A DNA stretch of 64,000 nt. It comes from Astragalus membranaceus. Lineage: Eukaryota; Streptophyta; Magnoliopsida; Fabales; Fabaceae. The notes below the pieces were generated by a model. The model had not been told where the DNA came from and searched no databases. It was given only the letters and a program-made list of their open reading frames with translations. Both the position numbers and the translations under genes were made by a program. The DNA is taken from positions 13,303,192 through 13,367,191 of the forward strand of contig CM076854.1 of assembly GCA_039519185.1 (NCBI GenBank), in the 5' to 3' direction. This document shows, in pieces, positions 44,716 to 55,675 of the stretch (position 1 is the stretch's first letter; every line of letters starts with the position of its first letter).

Positions 44716-47700
44716 TAAGAGTGATGGGAGCTGTATTACAGAAATATGGTATTTGGATTCTGCTTGTTCTAATCACCTTACAGGAAATAAAGATTGGCTA
44801 GTAGATTTCAACCCTAACAAGAGGACTACTATTAGATGTGCAAATGATAGGTCTCTACAAGCTACAGGTATGGGAAACATACTGCTAAAGAAAGAAGATG
44901 GTCAGGTAGTCACAATTCATAATGTCTACTATGTTCCAGGTATGAGCTGCAACCTAATTAGTTTAGGGCAACTTATAGAGGGAGGGTTTTCAGTCATTAT
45001 GAAAGACCTGAAACTTAAGATTTTTGATAAGAAAAACAAACTGATTTTAACATCTCAGTTGGCTAAGAACAGAACTTTTAAAACCAGTATTAGCACTATA
45101 GAGGCAGAATGCCTTAGTGCTACCACTGATCTTGAAAGTGTTCTATGGCATAGGAGGTATGGGCATTTAAACTATAAGAGTCTTCTTAACCTTAGCTCTA
45201 AAGGCCTAGTGGAAGGCTTACCTAAGATTGAGAAACCTAATAGTGTATGCACCACTTGTCTGTTGGGTAAACAACCCAGGAAGATGTTCAAGACAGATTT
45301 AAAACTAAGGTCTAAACATCTTCTACAGGTTGTTTACACAGACATATGTGGCCCATTTGATGTGATTTCAAAAGGGGGGAACAAGTATTTCTTATCCTTT
45401 ATTGATGAGTTTTCAAGGAATATTTGGGTCTATCTGATTAAGACAAAAGATGAGGCTTTAATTAAATTCAAGGAATTTAAAGCCTTAGTAGAAAAACAAA
45501 GTGGTAACATGCTTAAGATCCTTAGGTCAGATGGAGGAGGAGAGTTTACTTCAAAAGATTTTGAAACCTTCTGTACAAGTCATGGAATTGTTCATGAGGT
45601 TACCTCTCCCTACACTCCACAACACAATGGAGTGGCAGAGAGAAGGAACAGAACAATTCTGGACATGGCCAGAAGCATGATGAAATTAAAATCCCTTCCA
45701 AAAGACCTATGGGGTGAAGCAATATCCACTGCTGTTTATCTACTAAACAGATGTCCTACTAGAGGCTTAGATGATAAGGTACCTGAGGAAATGTGGACTG
45801 GGGATAAGCCCAGTGTCACACATCTAAGGGTATTTGGATCACTAACCTATGGACACATTCCCGATCCTAAGAGAAAGAAGTTAGAGGACAAGAGTAAGCC
45901 TATGGTACTAGTTGGGTATCATCCTACTGGTGCTTACAGGTTAGTTGATCCTTTAACAGGCAAGTTAGAAATATCTAGGGATGTTACTATACTTGAGGAT
46001 GAGGCTTGGGATTGGAATAAGAAGGAGCAAGCAAGCTCCACTGATTCAAATGTAATTGATGAAGGTAACACTGAGTTACCAGAACATCATCAAGGAATTG
46101 ATGATGATGAAAGTGATGATGAGCCTATTGAAGGTGATGTTCAAGTTGAGGAACATGCTGTTGAGCCAAACTCACCTGAGATAGCTCAACAGGAAACTAG
46201 TGGTGCTAATAATCCTATTAGGCCTGCTAGAGTCAGAAATCTACCTAGTAGGTTGGCTGATTATGACCTAGTAAGGGATAATGAGGTGGATGATGATGGA
46301 GATATCATCCATTTTGCTATGGTGGCAGATTCTGAACCTCTAGACTATGCTGAAGCTCTAAAAAACAAGGAGTGGAAAGTGGCTATGCTAGAGGAACTGA
46401 AATCTATTGAAAAAAATAAAACTTGGACTTTAACTAAGTTGCCTAATGGAAAGAGAGCTATTAGTGTTAAATGGATTTTTAAACTAAAGCTTGATCCTAA
46501 TGGAAACATAGTTAAATACAAGGCAAGGCTGGTGGCACGTGGCTTCCAACAGAAACAAGGCATTGACTTCACAGAAGTTTTTGCCCCTATTGCTAGACAT
46601 GAGACTATCAGGCTAGTGACAGCACTAGCCTGTAGTAGAAGTTGGGACATGTACCATCTAGATGTGAAATCTGCCTTTTTAAATGGACCCTTGGAGGAAA
46701 TTGTTTACATCAGTCAGCCTCCTGGGTTTATTGAAAAAGGCAAGGAAAACTATGTGTATCTCTTACATAAGGCCCTCTATGGACTTAAACAGGCTCCAAG
46801 GGCCTGGAATAAGAGGATAGATGGGTTCTTTATTCAAAATGGTTTTGCTAGATGTACAACAGAGTATGGAGTCTATGTCAAAGGTGACATAAACTCCTAC
46901 TTGCTGATTGTATGTCTTTATGTGGATAACCTACTTGTGACTGGTAGTTGTGCTAAAGAGATAGAAAATTTCAAATCTTCTATGAAAGAAGAATTTGAAA
47001 TGACAGATTTGGGAAAACTGACCTACTTTCTAGGGTTGGAGTTCCTAAGAGTAAATGAAGGAATAATATTGCATCAGCAAAAATATGCCAATGAGGTCTT
47101 AAAGAGATTTGAGCTGGATAATTGCAATCCTGCAATTAACCCAGCTGAGGGCAATCTTTCTAAGAAAGAAGAGGAAGAGGGCACAAAAGTTGATGCAACC
47201 TATTTTAGACAAATTGTTGGGTCTCTAAGATATCTATGTCATAGCAGACCTGACATACTCTATGCTACTGGTGTAACCAGCAGATTTATGAATTGCCCTT
47301 TGCAGATTCACTTGAATGCTGCAAAGCGCATCCTAAGATATATAAAAGGTACTACTAATTATGGTCTGTTTTTTCCTAATGGCAGGTCTACAGGTAATAA
47401 CAAGCTGGTTGGCTATTGTGACTCAGATTGGTGTGGAGACAAGGTTGACAGAAGAAGCACAAGTGGCTATGTGTTCCTATTTCAAGGGGCTGCTATCTCC
47501 TGGAGCTCTAAGAAACAGGCCACTGTGGCACTGTCATCATGTGAAGCAGAATACATTTCTGCATGTCATGCTGCCACCCAAGCAGCCTGGTTAGAAACCT
47601 TGCTTAAGGAAATATGTGTGGAGTTAACTAATCCTATAACACTGTTTATGGATAATAAGTCAGCTATTAACTTAGCTAAAAATCCAATATCACATGGAAG

Positions 47701-47872
47701 AACTAAACACATAGAAACTAAGTTCCACTACATTAGGGAACAAGTTGCTAAGGGTGTTCTAGTATTGGACTACTGCTCAACAAATAATCAGGTGGCTGAC
47801 ATATTCACCAAGGCTCTTAAAGGTGAAGGTTTTGCTAAACTTAGAAGGCAACTAAATGTGATTTCTTTCTAA
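44716..47872 (+). CDS. Copia pol: protease, integrase, RT and RNase H (partial polyprotein)
   Basis: One uninterrupted frame to the stop at 47870-47872. Protease: WYLDSACSNHLTG near 44750, with D-S-A in place of the usual D-S/T-G. GAG-pre-integrase: LWHRRYGHLN near 45145. Integrase: zinc motif CTTCLLGKQ, catalytic core with YTDICGP, RSDGGGEF and the later E in ERRNRT. RT: KWIFKLKLDPNG, YHLDVKSAFLNG, and LYVDNLLV near 46918, where the second catalytic Asp of YVDD is Asn. RNase H: GYCDSDWCGD, LSSCEAEY and ADIFTKAL at the end. It lacks its own start codon after the solo LTR insertion. The Asn substitution should abolish DNA synthesis. Confidence 0.95.
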
Positions 47873-48048
47873 GTCCCTAAGAAAGGAATGACCTATAGCT
47901 ATTGTCTAAGGGCTTGTCTTAGACTATTATTGTTTTAAACCTTCCAGGGGGTTGTCCTGTGTTCTAAGTTGCCTATGCTGTCTTTTCTAAGTTTAGCTCT
48001 AGTCTAGGTTAAGGTAGGGCTGTCTACTTTAACTTAGGTATGTTTTGA

Positions 48049-48059
48049 TTAAGGTAGGG
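48049..48059 (+). other. Polypurine tract of the Copia element
   Basis: TTAAGGTAGGG abuts the 3' LTR. A similar tract occurs about 40 bp upstream. Confidence 0.7.
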
Positions 48060-49361
48060 TATTGAGTTTATAATCAAAACCTACTTTAATTTAAACATAT
48101 AGCCGTTGGCTATTTAAAATAAAGCTGTTTGGCTGCCTTGTTAACTAACATAACAGAATATACAAATTGGTTATAACTAACCTAAAAGTCTATTCAAGTT
48201 TGTTATGTAACAAACTTTGGTTGTTAAACTAGTAACAACCAAACTCTAACAGCTATTTCCAGTGAAAGCTATATAAAGCACACATATGTACATACAATTT
48301 ACAATGAATGAAATAGTTTACTTTTAAAAAAAGACTACTTTCTTCTTTACAACTTTTCTGTGAACGTAGCTCCATCCTCATTTCCAATCATCTACCAAAT
48401 TGTTTGAGAGTTTCTGGGTGTGTAATCAAAGTGTGATCATACCTTGCAAGAAATAAGAAAAACAATAGTTAGATAAAGGGTTTCTGTGACAGAAACAAAT
48501 AAGAGAAAGGAACAAGCTGAAGAAAGGTTTCTGGTTACCTTTAGAAGAGTGTTCTTGAAGGCTAACGCGTAAAGAAGGTATTCTGGGTTGAGGTTCAAGT
48601 TGAAACTCAACAAGTTCATGCAACAGAAACATAGTGATTAGGTTTTATTCAAAGAAAGAGAACAGAGGGTGAGAAAGCACAAGAGAGTGTGATTTTACCT
48701 TTGTTTGATCTTGTCTCAAAACCGTATCACACCCACACCTGCAGAAATCAAGAAGATTCAAAGTTAGGGTTTTGTGAACAGTGTGTAAATCAAAGAGAAA
48801 TCAAAGAAAAACTCACAAGAAGAAGGAGGTCTACCTGAAGGAAGGTGGATCGTGAGCTTGATCGAAGAGATCAAGCGTTTCTGAACAAACTAGGGTTTGC
48901 TGTTCATCGCGAAGTGAGAAGAGGAGATTGTGGTCTCAGCGTTTTGATTCAGAGCAAAACCAAAGAGGGTTTTGTTTCATCATCACCAGAGATCATCATT
49001 GACCAGAAATCAAGCTGAACCGCAGCTTCAATCACCGGTGGTGAGAGCTACGGTGCAGCAAGGTTCGAGTGAGAGAAGAGAGAAGAAGAGAACGGAGAAA
49101 CAAGAAAGAGAGCTAGGGTTTCTTGAAACTCTGAGCAGAGAGTAAAAATTCACCTTAAATACTCCGGGTCAGTATCAAGATCCGCGTGTTCTATTTCAAT
49201 CGGGTTCGGGTGCGCAGGCAGCAACAAAAAGAATTGTTTGCTCTGTTCTGCATCATTGGGTTGGGCTGTTTGTAAAGCTGGGCTTTACAAGTGGCACCTC
49301 CCTCAGCTTTTGTTATACATTCCCCTGCAAATACAACACAAGAGTGAGCAAAAATTCAACA
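48060..49361 (+). repeat. 3' LTR of the Copia element
   Basis: 1302 bp, TATTGAG to TTCAACA, nearly identical to the 5' LTR. Confidence 0.95.
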
Positions 49362-49366
49362 AAAGC

Positions 49367-49879
49367 ACCCTTCTTTTTAATTTTAGTACACCCCATAATA
49401 TAATATTCTATTGGAAGTTATTTATGCTGAAACTCAATTATCAATTTTAGTCAAAAAGAAAAACTCAGTTATCGAAATTTAAAAAAAAAAGATGGAAATG
49501 CTGTAGACAGAAAAGGGGTATTTTTGTTGTCAAAAAAAAAAGAAAAGGGGTATTTTTTTCTCTAATTAGTAGCGAAATCGGGTGTATTTTTTTCTAAGTC
49601 CTAATAAATGAGTGAGTCCACTTGTAATGTTGGATTAATATGAAAGGAAATTATTTAGTGCTACTTCCTATGAGGACACAAAGAGTGTGAACTCCCATAA
49701 AAAAAAAAGGACAAAGAGTGTGAATAGGTGGATGCGGATTCTCTCAATTCGTTAGCTTTTCTCCTGTCACTACTGTCAAGTTAATCCAAACCATTGAGTG
49801 AATCTAATGCTTCTTAATAAGCCATGTCAGCTAAACACAAAATACAACCCATTCCTTTCTCAATTCTCGCACCGTTCTT
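49367..49879. other. Intergenic, nothing identified
   Basis: AT-rich with homopolymer A runs; no gene or paired termini seen. Confidence 0.5.
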
Positions 49880-50250
49880 TTTTTGGGTACAACTTCTCGT
49901 TTATTGAGAAACGAACTTCACGTATCTGAAAACCTAAATTTTCTTCTGGACCTTAAAATACCACAAAATACACTACTTAGTATCGCACTTTGCGTATTTT
50001 GTCACAAAGTTATTTTATCTTTTTGACCAAACCGGTTATTGAGGAAGAAACTTCCGGTATTTGAAAAGTTAATTTTTTTTTTGAATCCTAAAGTACCTCA
50101 AAACACACTGCTTAACATCGCACTTTACGTATTTTGTCATCAAATTATGGTTTCTTTTTCACTAAATTGATCATTGAGAAACGAACTTAGCGTATTTGAA
50201 CATCTAAACGTTTTCCTAAACTTTAAAATATATTATTTTAAAAATTAAGA
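49880..50250. repeat. 135-bp tandem repeat, about 2.7 units
   Basis: TTATTGAGAAACGAACTTC-like starts occur at 49901, 50036 and 50171, exactly 135 bp apart. The units also share ATCGCACTTTGCGTATTTTG. They have diverged by perhaps 20-25 percent, so the array is old. Confidence 0.85.
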
Positions 50251-50329
50251 ACATTAAAAATATGAAAAAAAAAATAAGAGAAAAAGAACATTAAATATGA
50301 AGGAATGAAAGAGTGGCATTTGGGGTAAA

Positions 50330-50416
50330 TATACTTGAAGTTGGGGGCATAAAATTTTGCTGCATTTTAGCGCCTCCAAAATGCAGCAAAATTTTATGCC
50401 CCCAACTTCAAGTATA
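50330..50416. repeat. Perfect 39-bp inverted repeat with a 9-base loop
   Basis: Arms 50330-50368 and 50378-50416 are exact inverse copies around AGCGCCTCC. A third segment at 50440-50474 repeats the start of the left arm and is also the inverse of the inner left arm plus loop. Confidence 0.92.
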
Positions 50417-50475
50417 GAAATGAGTTAGAGGATCTTTCCTACTTGAAGTTGGAGGCGCTAAAATGCAGCAAAATC

Positions 50476-51080
50476 CAATTAATATTAAGTAAAATCTCAA
50501 TTTAGTCTATGAGATCACTTTCTCTCCTATTTGGAATTTCCTCTTAGTATATAAAAAATGTATTTTAAAAAAAATAGTCTATCAAGTCACTTATCTCTTT
50601 CCTACTTGGTATTCACTCTTATTTTTAAAAGAATTTCAATATGATGACTACTATTTTTAAAAGTATCACTTTTGGTATTTCACACATTTACGAAAAAGGT
50701 GTCAAGTAAATAAAAAGAAGAATAATCTTATGAAATTAAATTTATTGATAATTGGTTTATTTACTACTATAAAAAATGCAAAGTAGATGATAATGTCTTG
50801 AGAGTAATGCTCATAGCATGATTTGGAGGCTAATATTCGTAAATGACTAATTATAATTAAAAAGTGACACTCATTTTGAGACAATGAGAGTAATTTGTTA
50901 GCTACAAATATTAAAATGTTTCCGGTTTTGATGTTAATGCTAATTTCATCTTTTTATTTAATATTTTTTAAAGCTTAATTTGTTACTAGTGTAGTGACGA
51001 TAATTAGAACTATCTTTTAATAGTATTTAATATTAATATTAATTTCTCAAAATATTTATAACACTTTATGCTGCAGTGAT
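50476..51080. other. Intergenic, nothing identified
   Basis: AT-rich; no gene seen. Confidence 0.5.
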
Positions 51081-51087
51081 TGATAGG

Positions 51088-51560
51088 TCACTATATCGGG
51101 GTTGTCCGGGAATTGCCGACATGGACCCCAAAAGACCGAGAAGGACCCTAACCTGTCGAGGGATACCCTCACTGGCCGAAGAGAGGTGACCGAGGAGCAC
51201 AACCGACACCCGAGAAAGCATAGATAGTACTGAAGAGTAACCCGTACCGCATGCGCGCCATACAGACTATGCACAGACCAGCATGCGCTCGAATATAAGA
51301 CAAAACGAGGAGGATGTGGCAGCCAGTCATTGGCTTGTACCGAAGTAGTGGCCGCACCACTACCTCAGTGGCAAAGCGGAGCAGGTGCGGGACGCCGCTC
51401 TCCTGCAGTATAGAACACCCAAGGACTCCTTTTGTATTATAAATAGCACATACTACTGTTGTATTAAGAACTTTTGGTTCAGGTAATTTGGGAGGTCTCC
51501 CTAATTAGTATGGCTATATTCTTAAGGTTTGCACCATCTCCATTTTATATACGAAAATAT
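51088..51560 (+). repeat. 5' LTR of the Tat-like element
   Basis: TATA-like TATTATAAATAGC near 51436. The left boundary is uncertain by several bases because the terminal TG is degraded. Confidence 0.65.
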
Positions 51561-51576
51561 TGGCGCCCACCGTGGG
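51561..51576 (+). other. Primer binding site of the Tat-like element
   Basis: TGGCGCCCACCGTGGG, the type found after the 5' LTR of Tat-lineage gypsy elements, not the tRNA-iMet type. Confidence 0.65.
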
Positions 51577-51899
51577 CCGCTGGTGAAAACTTCTTTCCCG
51601 ACGGTTTCACAAGAAAAGACCTAAGTGCTTCCACTAGAGCCATGATGGAAATGTGATGTTCGAACCAAACTACCAGCTTTGAAACTAAAGAGCCAGATGA
51701 GGAAACACAATGAATGTTGGGGGCTATCAGGACGTTCAAGCAGCAAAACCAGGAACAACAATGCAAGAATCGGGAACAACTCCTCCGCGCATAGAGCAAA
51801 TGACCGCCTTATGAGACGGTTCCCAGCCCTTGGCGGAGTAAGGACTCAACCAAGAATCCTCAGAAGAAATCCAAGTTGTAGCGGCCCCTCAGCACTTCA

Positions 51900-52890
51900 A
51901 AGTTCCCGTCACGACGACCTATAACGGCTTCGGCGATCCGCAGGGTCATGTCGCCATTTCCGGACGCAAAACGCCGTCAGCCGCAAGATGTTGCTTGGAA
52001 CACTGAAGGACGTAGCACTCTGTTGGTTCAACGACTTACCCAGGAGATCCTTCACCCACTTAGAAGACTTGACTATCACGTTCACTGCTCAAATCTCGGC
52101 CAACCGGGATGAGCAAACCATAATGTCCAACTTGTTCGACCTACACGAAGGCCAGGACGAGCCGCTCAATATTTTCTTGTCTCACTTCAACCGCATGACC
52201 AAGCGAGTCGATGAGCCAAATGATAAATTCTTTGTAGCGGCCTCCCTCAAAAGTCTGAGCATAGGAATTTTGGGCGAGGCCTGGTTCATCCAAAAGCCGG
52301 TGACCATAGACGAAATCTGTATGCGCACCGAAAGGCGCATCGATGTCGAAGAAGCCATCACCCCCAAATAAGCGAAGGGAACCAAGGAAGACCATAACGA
52401 TGACCAAAAAAGGGGAATAGGAAACCGAAGGGTCGGCAGGCCGCAAAAGGGGAGAGACCCTAGCATGGTGCCTGGTACGACGCTTCACCTCCCTGAACAC
52501 CCGACCTTCCAAAATATACGAAGAAGTAAAGAAATTGAACATAATCCCCCGACCTACCCAGTTCCCGACGCAAATAGGGCAAAACGGGTCGAAATACTGC
52601 AAGTTTAATAGAACTATTGGACACAGTACAAATGAGTGCCACACTTTGAAACAACATATTGAAGCCCTCTTCTGTAGAAGCGAACTGAAGAAGTACGCAC
52701 ATCATAGGGGCACTAGGCAGAAAGGCGACAAGTGGGAAAGGTGCTTTTCGACTAGGAAATTGCGAAGCCGATCTTTTGCAAGACTCAATGACGCCAAGAG
52801 CACAAAAGGGATAAAGGAGACAACGCATAGTACGAAAAACCTATCAGAGGCAGTTTGGACACCATTGCAGGAGGAGGAGGCCCATTGAAC
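51900..52890 (+). pseudogene. Tat-like gag remnant
   Basis: 51988-52371 encodes the Retrotrans_gag core (LKDVALCWFNDLPRRS, FTAQISANRDEQTIMSNLF, GQDEPLNIFLSHFNRM). It is preceded by a diverged YNGFGDPQGHVAIS segment (about 51920). After the stop at 52369-52371, another frame (52535-52888) holds the nucleocapsid-like YCKFNRTIGHSTNECHTLK. Degraded protease-like sequence follows to about 53210 (VTNKDVEGASPLFIVPL, with the active-site region unrecognisable). Confidence 0.75.
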
Positions 52891-53219
52891 TCAGTAAAAG
52901 AGTTGTACACCAAGATGATCCTACCCGTGCAAGCAATGGAAGCAATATAAGAGCCAAAGCAGGTGCCGACGATTATTGTCACCAACAAAGACGTAGAAGG
53001 AGCTTCCCCGCTCTTCATAGTCCCACTAACCGCGACAGAATGCCGAGACAACCGCGCCATGACAGGCGACGGAAACTCGGTCAACATGATCCCTCAAACA
53101 TATTTCAAAGCACCGAGAACACCCAAATACCTACTCCATCAAGATTGCAGTCTCCTCAATAAAAAAGTGAGGAGCTCAAAGCTCATCCCCAGTCGAGGTA
53201 AAGGGGAGAAAGTCTAAGA

Positions 53220-53422
53220 TAACAGAACCAAGAATACAAACAAGCCCGCAGCCCAACCCTGGGAAGAGCAATTACAAGGTGGCCAACGTTGGTAAATAGC
53301 AGCACAACTTGAACACTCTTTAACTAATCAAGATTTCTTTCTATCTTATTAATTAATGATGTTTCACTTTCATATGATGAGTCAAAGCTTGCGCTACACT
53401 AATCTCCGACCAAAACATGAAC
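53220..53422. other. Spacer in the Tat-like element
   Basis: No coding motif; leads into the tandem array. Confidence 0.4.
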
Positions 53423-53830
53423 AAATGGCTCAGTTTCTTTCTTCGTCCAAGGGCGATACGTTAGGTTTCTCCTGAATCTAATAAGGGAGGGGTCTAGCTG
53501 AAGAGATTTGGACAAACCCAAGCAAACGACTCAGTTTCTCTCTCCGTCCTAGGGTGGTACATTGGGTTTCTCCTGATATAATTCAGGAGGGGTCAAGGTC
53601 AAGCGCCTTGGCCAAACCAGAGCAAATGACTCGGTTTCCCTCTTCGTCCTAGAGAGGTACATTGGGTTTCTCCTGATCTAATTATGGAGGGGTCAAGGTG
53701 AAGATACTTGACCAAACTCGAAAAAATGGCTCGGTTTCGTCTCTCGGCCATCATACGACAAAGTTAAGGTCCTCCTGTTCTAGTTCAGAATGGAATCGAA
53801 GTTAAAGACTTCGGCATAAACTCGGACACC
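53423..53830. repeat. ~100-bp tandem repeat, about four units
   Basis: Units start at 53423, 53524, 53624 and 53724 with AAATGGCTCAGTTTC-like sequence and share GGTTTCTCCTGATCTAAT and GGAGGGGTCAAGGT. Tandem arrays between the coding region and the 3' LTR are common in Tat elements. Confidence 0.85.
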
Positions 53831-54800
53831 ATCTCGGTCTAAGAAAAAGAAGCAATGAAGTAATCAAGGTGAAAGGCCCTGTCCGAACAATATTATTTCT
53901 TAAAGCAAGAAATAATTACAGTAGCATCCCCTAGTTAGCCTATTAAGAAGCAAAAAATACACGTCAAAAACACCCCAGCTTAAGCAGAAAAAGAATAATC
54001 CCACAACAATATCACTCAATATAACCATGATGAAGTTCCCCTCGGACACGCCAAAGCGGCATGCCCAAAATCTCCATTCCAATTGAAGGCTCGACAAATG
54101 AAACAATCTCTAAGAGCGCGACCAACACCGAAAGCGACCAAGCCAACGCCACATAAGAACCACTGTATAGACGGAGTATGCACGACGCCGCTTTGTAAAA
54201 CCCCTAGCATGCCTGAGGCCACACAATCCATCATGATCGCCCACAAGCACATGATTGCGGCGAGCACCAGAACCAAGTCTCCAGTGTCCACACTCCCAGA
54301 ACAGAGGCCAACAAAAGGAACAACCCAGAGCCAGGAGAGGCAACCACACGCTACGGGTACGCCAGCGGATTTGATGTAGTGTCAAAAGGGAAGAGTAGCC
54401 ACTTAGGTATTACGCATGCCTCTAAGCAAAAGAACATTCAAACCAGTCTGCCCACGAAAGGGCTAAACCCACCTCGAGGATGCGCATAGTACCTAGTAAG
54501 AGGAAGGCAAACAAGGAACAGGTAACGCGAGCAAAATTGAACCTACAAAACATGCCGAGAATGAGGAAGGAAAGGAACGACAAAGACAAGCCAGAAGAGT
54601 AACCCTATTTATACACAATCTAAAGAGGAGGCAAGTGAGAAAGAATTCAAGTCAGCAGTAATGACCCAAGGGAAAACCAGGAACCATTAAATGCCCTGAC
54701 CAGAAGGATGGTTCCAACCTCATAAGTGAAGGACACTTAGTAAAGCAACAATAATAGAAAAGACCGATTCTCCTTGAATGGTTCGGAGCTCGAAGGGTTG
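53831..54800. other. 3' untranslated part of the Tat-like element
   Basis: Long but low-information frames on both strands (for example 54083-54379) carry no known domain. I take this as noncoding sequence upstream of the 3' LTR. Confidence 0.45.
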
Positions 54801-55230
54801 TGTAATAGGGATGTCCGAGAATTGCCGACCCAGACCCTAAAAGACCGAGAAGGACCCTAACCTGTTGAGGGGCATCCTCACAGACCAAAGAGAGGTGGCA
54901 GAGGAGCGCAACCGACACGCAAGGGAGCACACAGAGTACTGAAGAGTGCCCCGTATCAGATGCGCCGCTGTACGGACACGCCCGCGTAGAAGACAGAATG
55001 AAGAGGATGTGGCAGCCGGTCATTGGCTCGTACCGAAGTAGTGGCCGCATCACTACTTCGGCGGAAAACGCAGAGCAGGTGTAGGATGCTGATCTCTTGC
55101 GGTATAGAACATACTAGGACTCTTTTTGTATTATAAATAGCACAAGATACTGTTGTGCTAAGGACTCTTGGTTCATGTAATTTGGGAGATCTCCCTTAGT
55201 AAGGCTATGTCCTTAAGGGTTGCACCACAA
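54801..55230 (+). repeat. 3' LTR of the Tat-like element, truncated
   Basis: Matches 51088-51525 with many substitutions and small indels. The last part of the LTR is missing. Confidence 0.65.
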
Positions 55231-55589
55231 ACACAGTCACCTTGTCATGAGATGATGGTAAGAGGTTTAACCGGTGAAGACTCACTCTTTCAATTATAAG
55301 TAAATAAGTAGTTATATTTGTGATCAGATATATAAACAAGTCCTAACTAATTTCATTGTATCTAATATTTTTCATTCTGAAAATACCTTTGATTTAATAT
55401 TATCACGAAATCAATTAGCATAAAAATTAAATGAGGAGAGAGAGAGGATTGTTTAGAAAATGGACTTATTTTTTAGGAAAACTCTGTACATCCCGAAAAA
55501 ATCCTCCGAAAACCTCCCGAATGATATTTGTTTCCATAAATGATAAATGATGAAATCCTCCCATTCAGCGAAAACGTATGTGATGTTTT
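55231..55589. other. Intergenic, nothing identified
   Basis: AT-rich flank between the Tat-like element and the 3' end of the LINE. Confidence 0.5.
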
Positions 55590-55675
55590 CTTTTTCCGAT
55601 AAGAGAAATTATATTAAATGGGAGTACTAGGGGTACTCCAACCCAATACAAGAGATACTAATGATTATTGTCTAA

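Larger units (their letters stand above)
41857..49361 (+). mobile_element. Young Copia (Ty1) retrotransposon, 7.5 kb
   Basis: Equal 1302-bp LTRs differ at about five positions. The perfect duplication AAAGC flanks it (41852-41856 and 49362-49366). A primer-binding-like TGGTATACACAGAGC follows the 5' LTR and a purine tract precedes the 3' LTR. The order gag, protease, integrase, RT, RNase H is Copia. The LTR runs TATTGAG to TTCAACA, a TA...CA ending. The element is defective: stop in gag, solo LTR between gag and pol, altered RT active site. The lineage is perhaps Tork/TAR-like (low confidence). Confidence 0.95.
51088..55230 (+). mobile_element. Decayed Tat-like Ty3/gypsy element, non-autonomous
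   Basis: LTR-like repeats at 51088-51560 and 54801-55230 share GTCCGRGAATTGCCGAC, AGACCGAGAAGGACCCTAACC and the TTGTATTATAAATAGCACA promoter region. The primer-binding-like TGGCGCCCACCGTGGG at 51561 follows the 5' LTR, as in Tat-lineage elements. A broken gag lies at 51900-52890. RT, RNase H and integrase are absent, replaced by tandem repeats and unidentified sequence. The right LTR lacks its last ~35 bp, and no target duplication was found. GC content is above that of the surroundings. Confidence 0.75.

Noticed and set aside
54083..54385. 98- and 91-codon frames on opposite strands
   Set aside because: Inside the noncoding 3' part of the Tat-like element; no domain and no partner.
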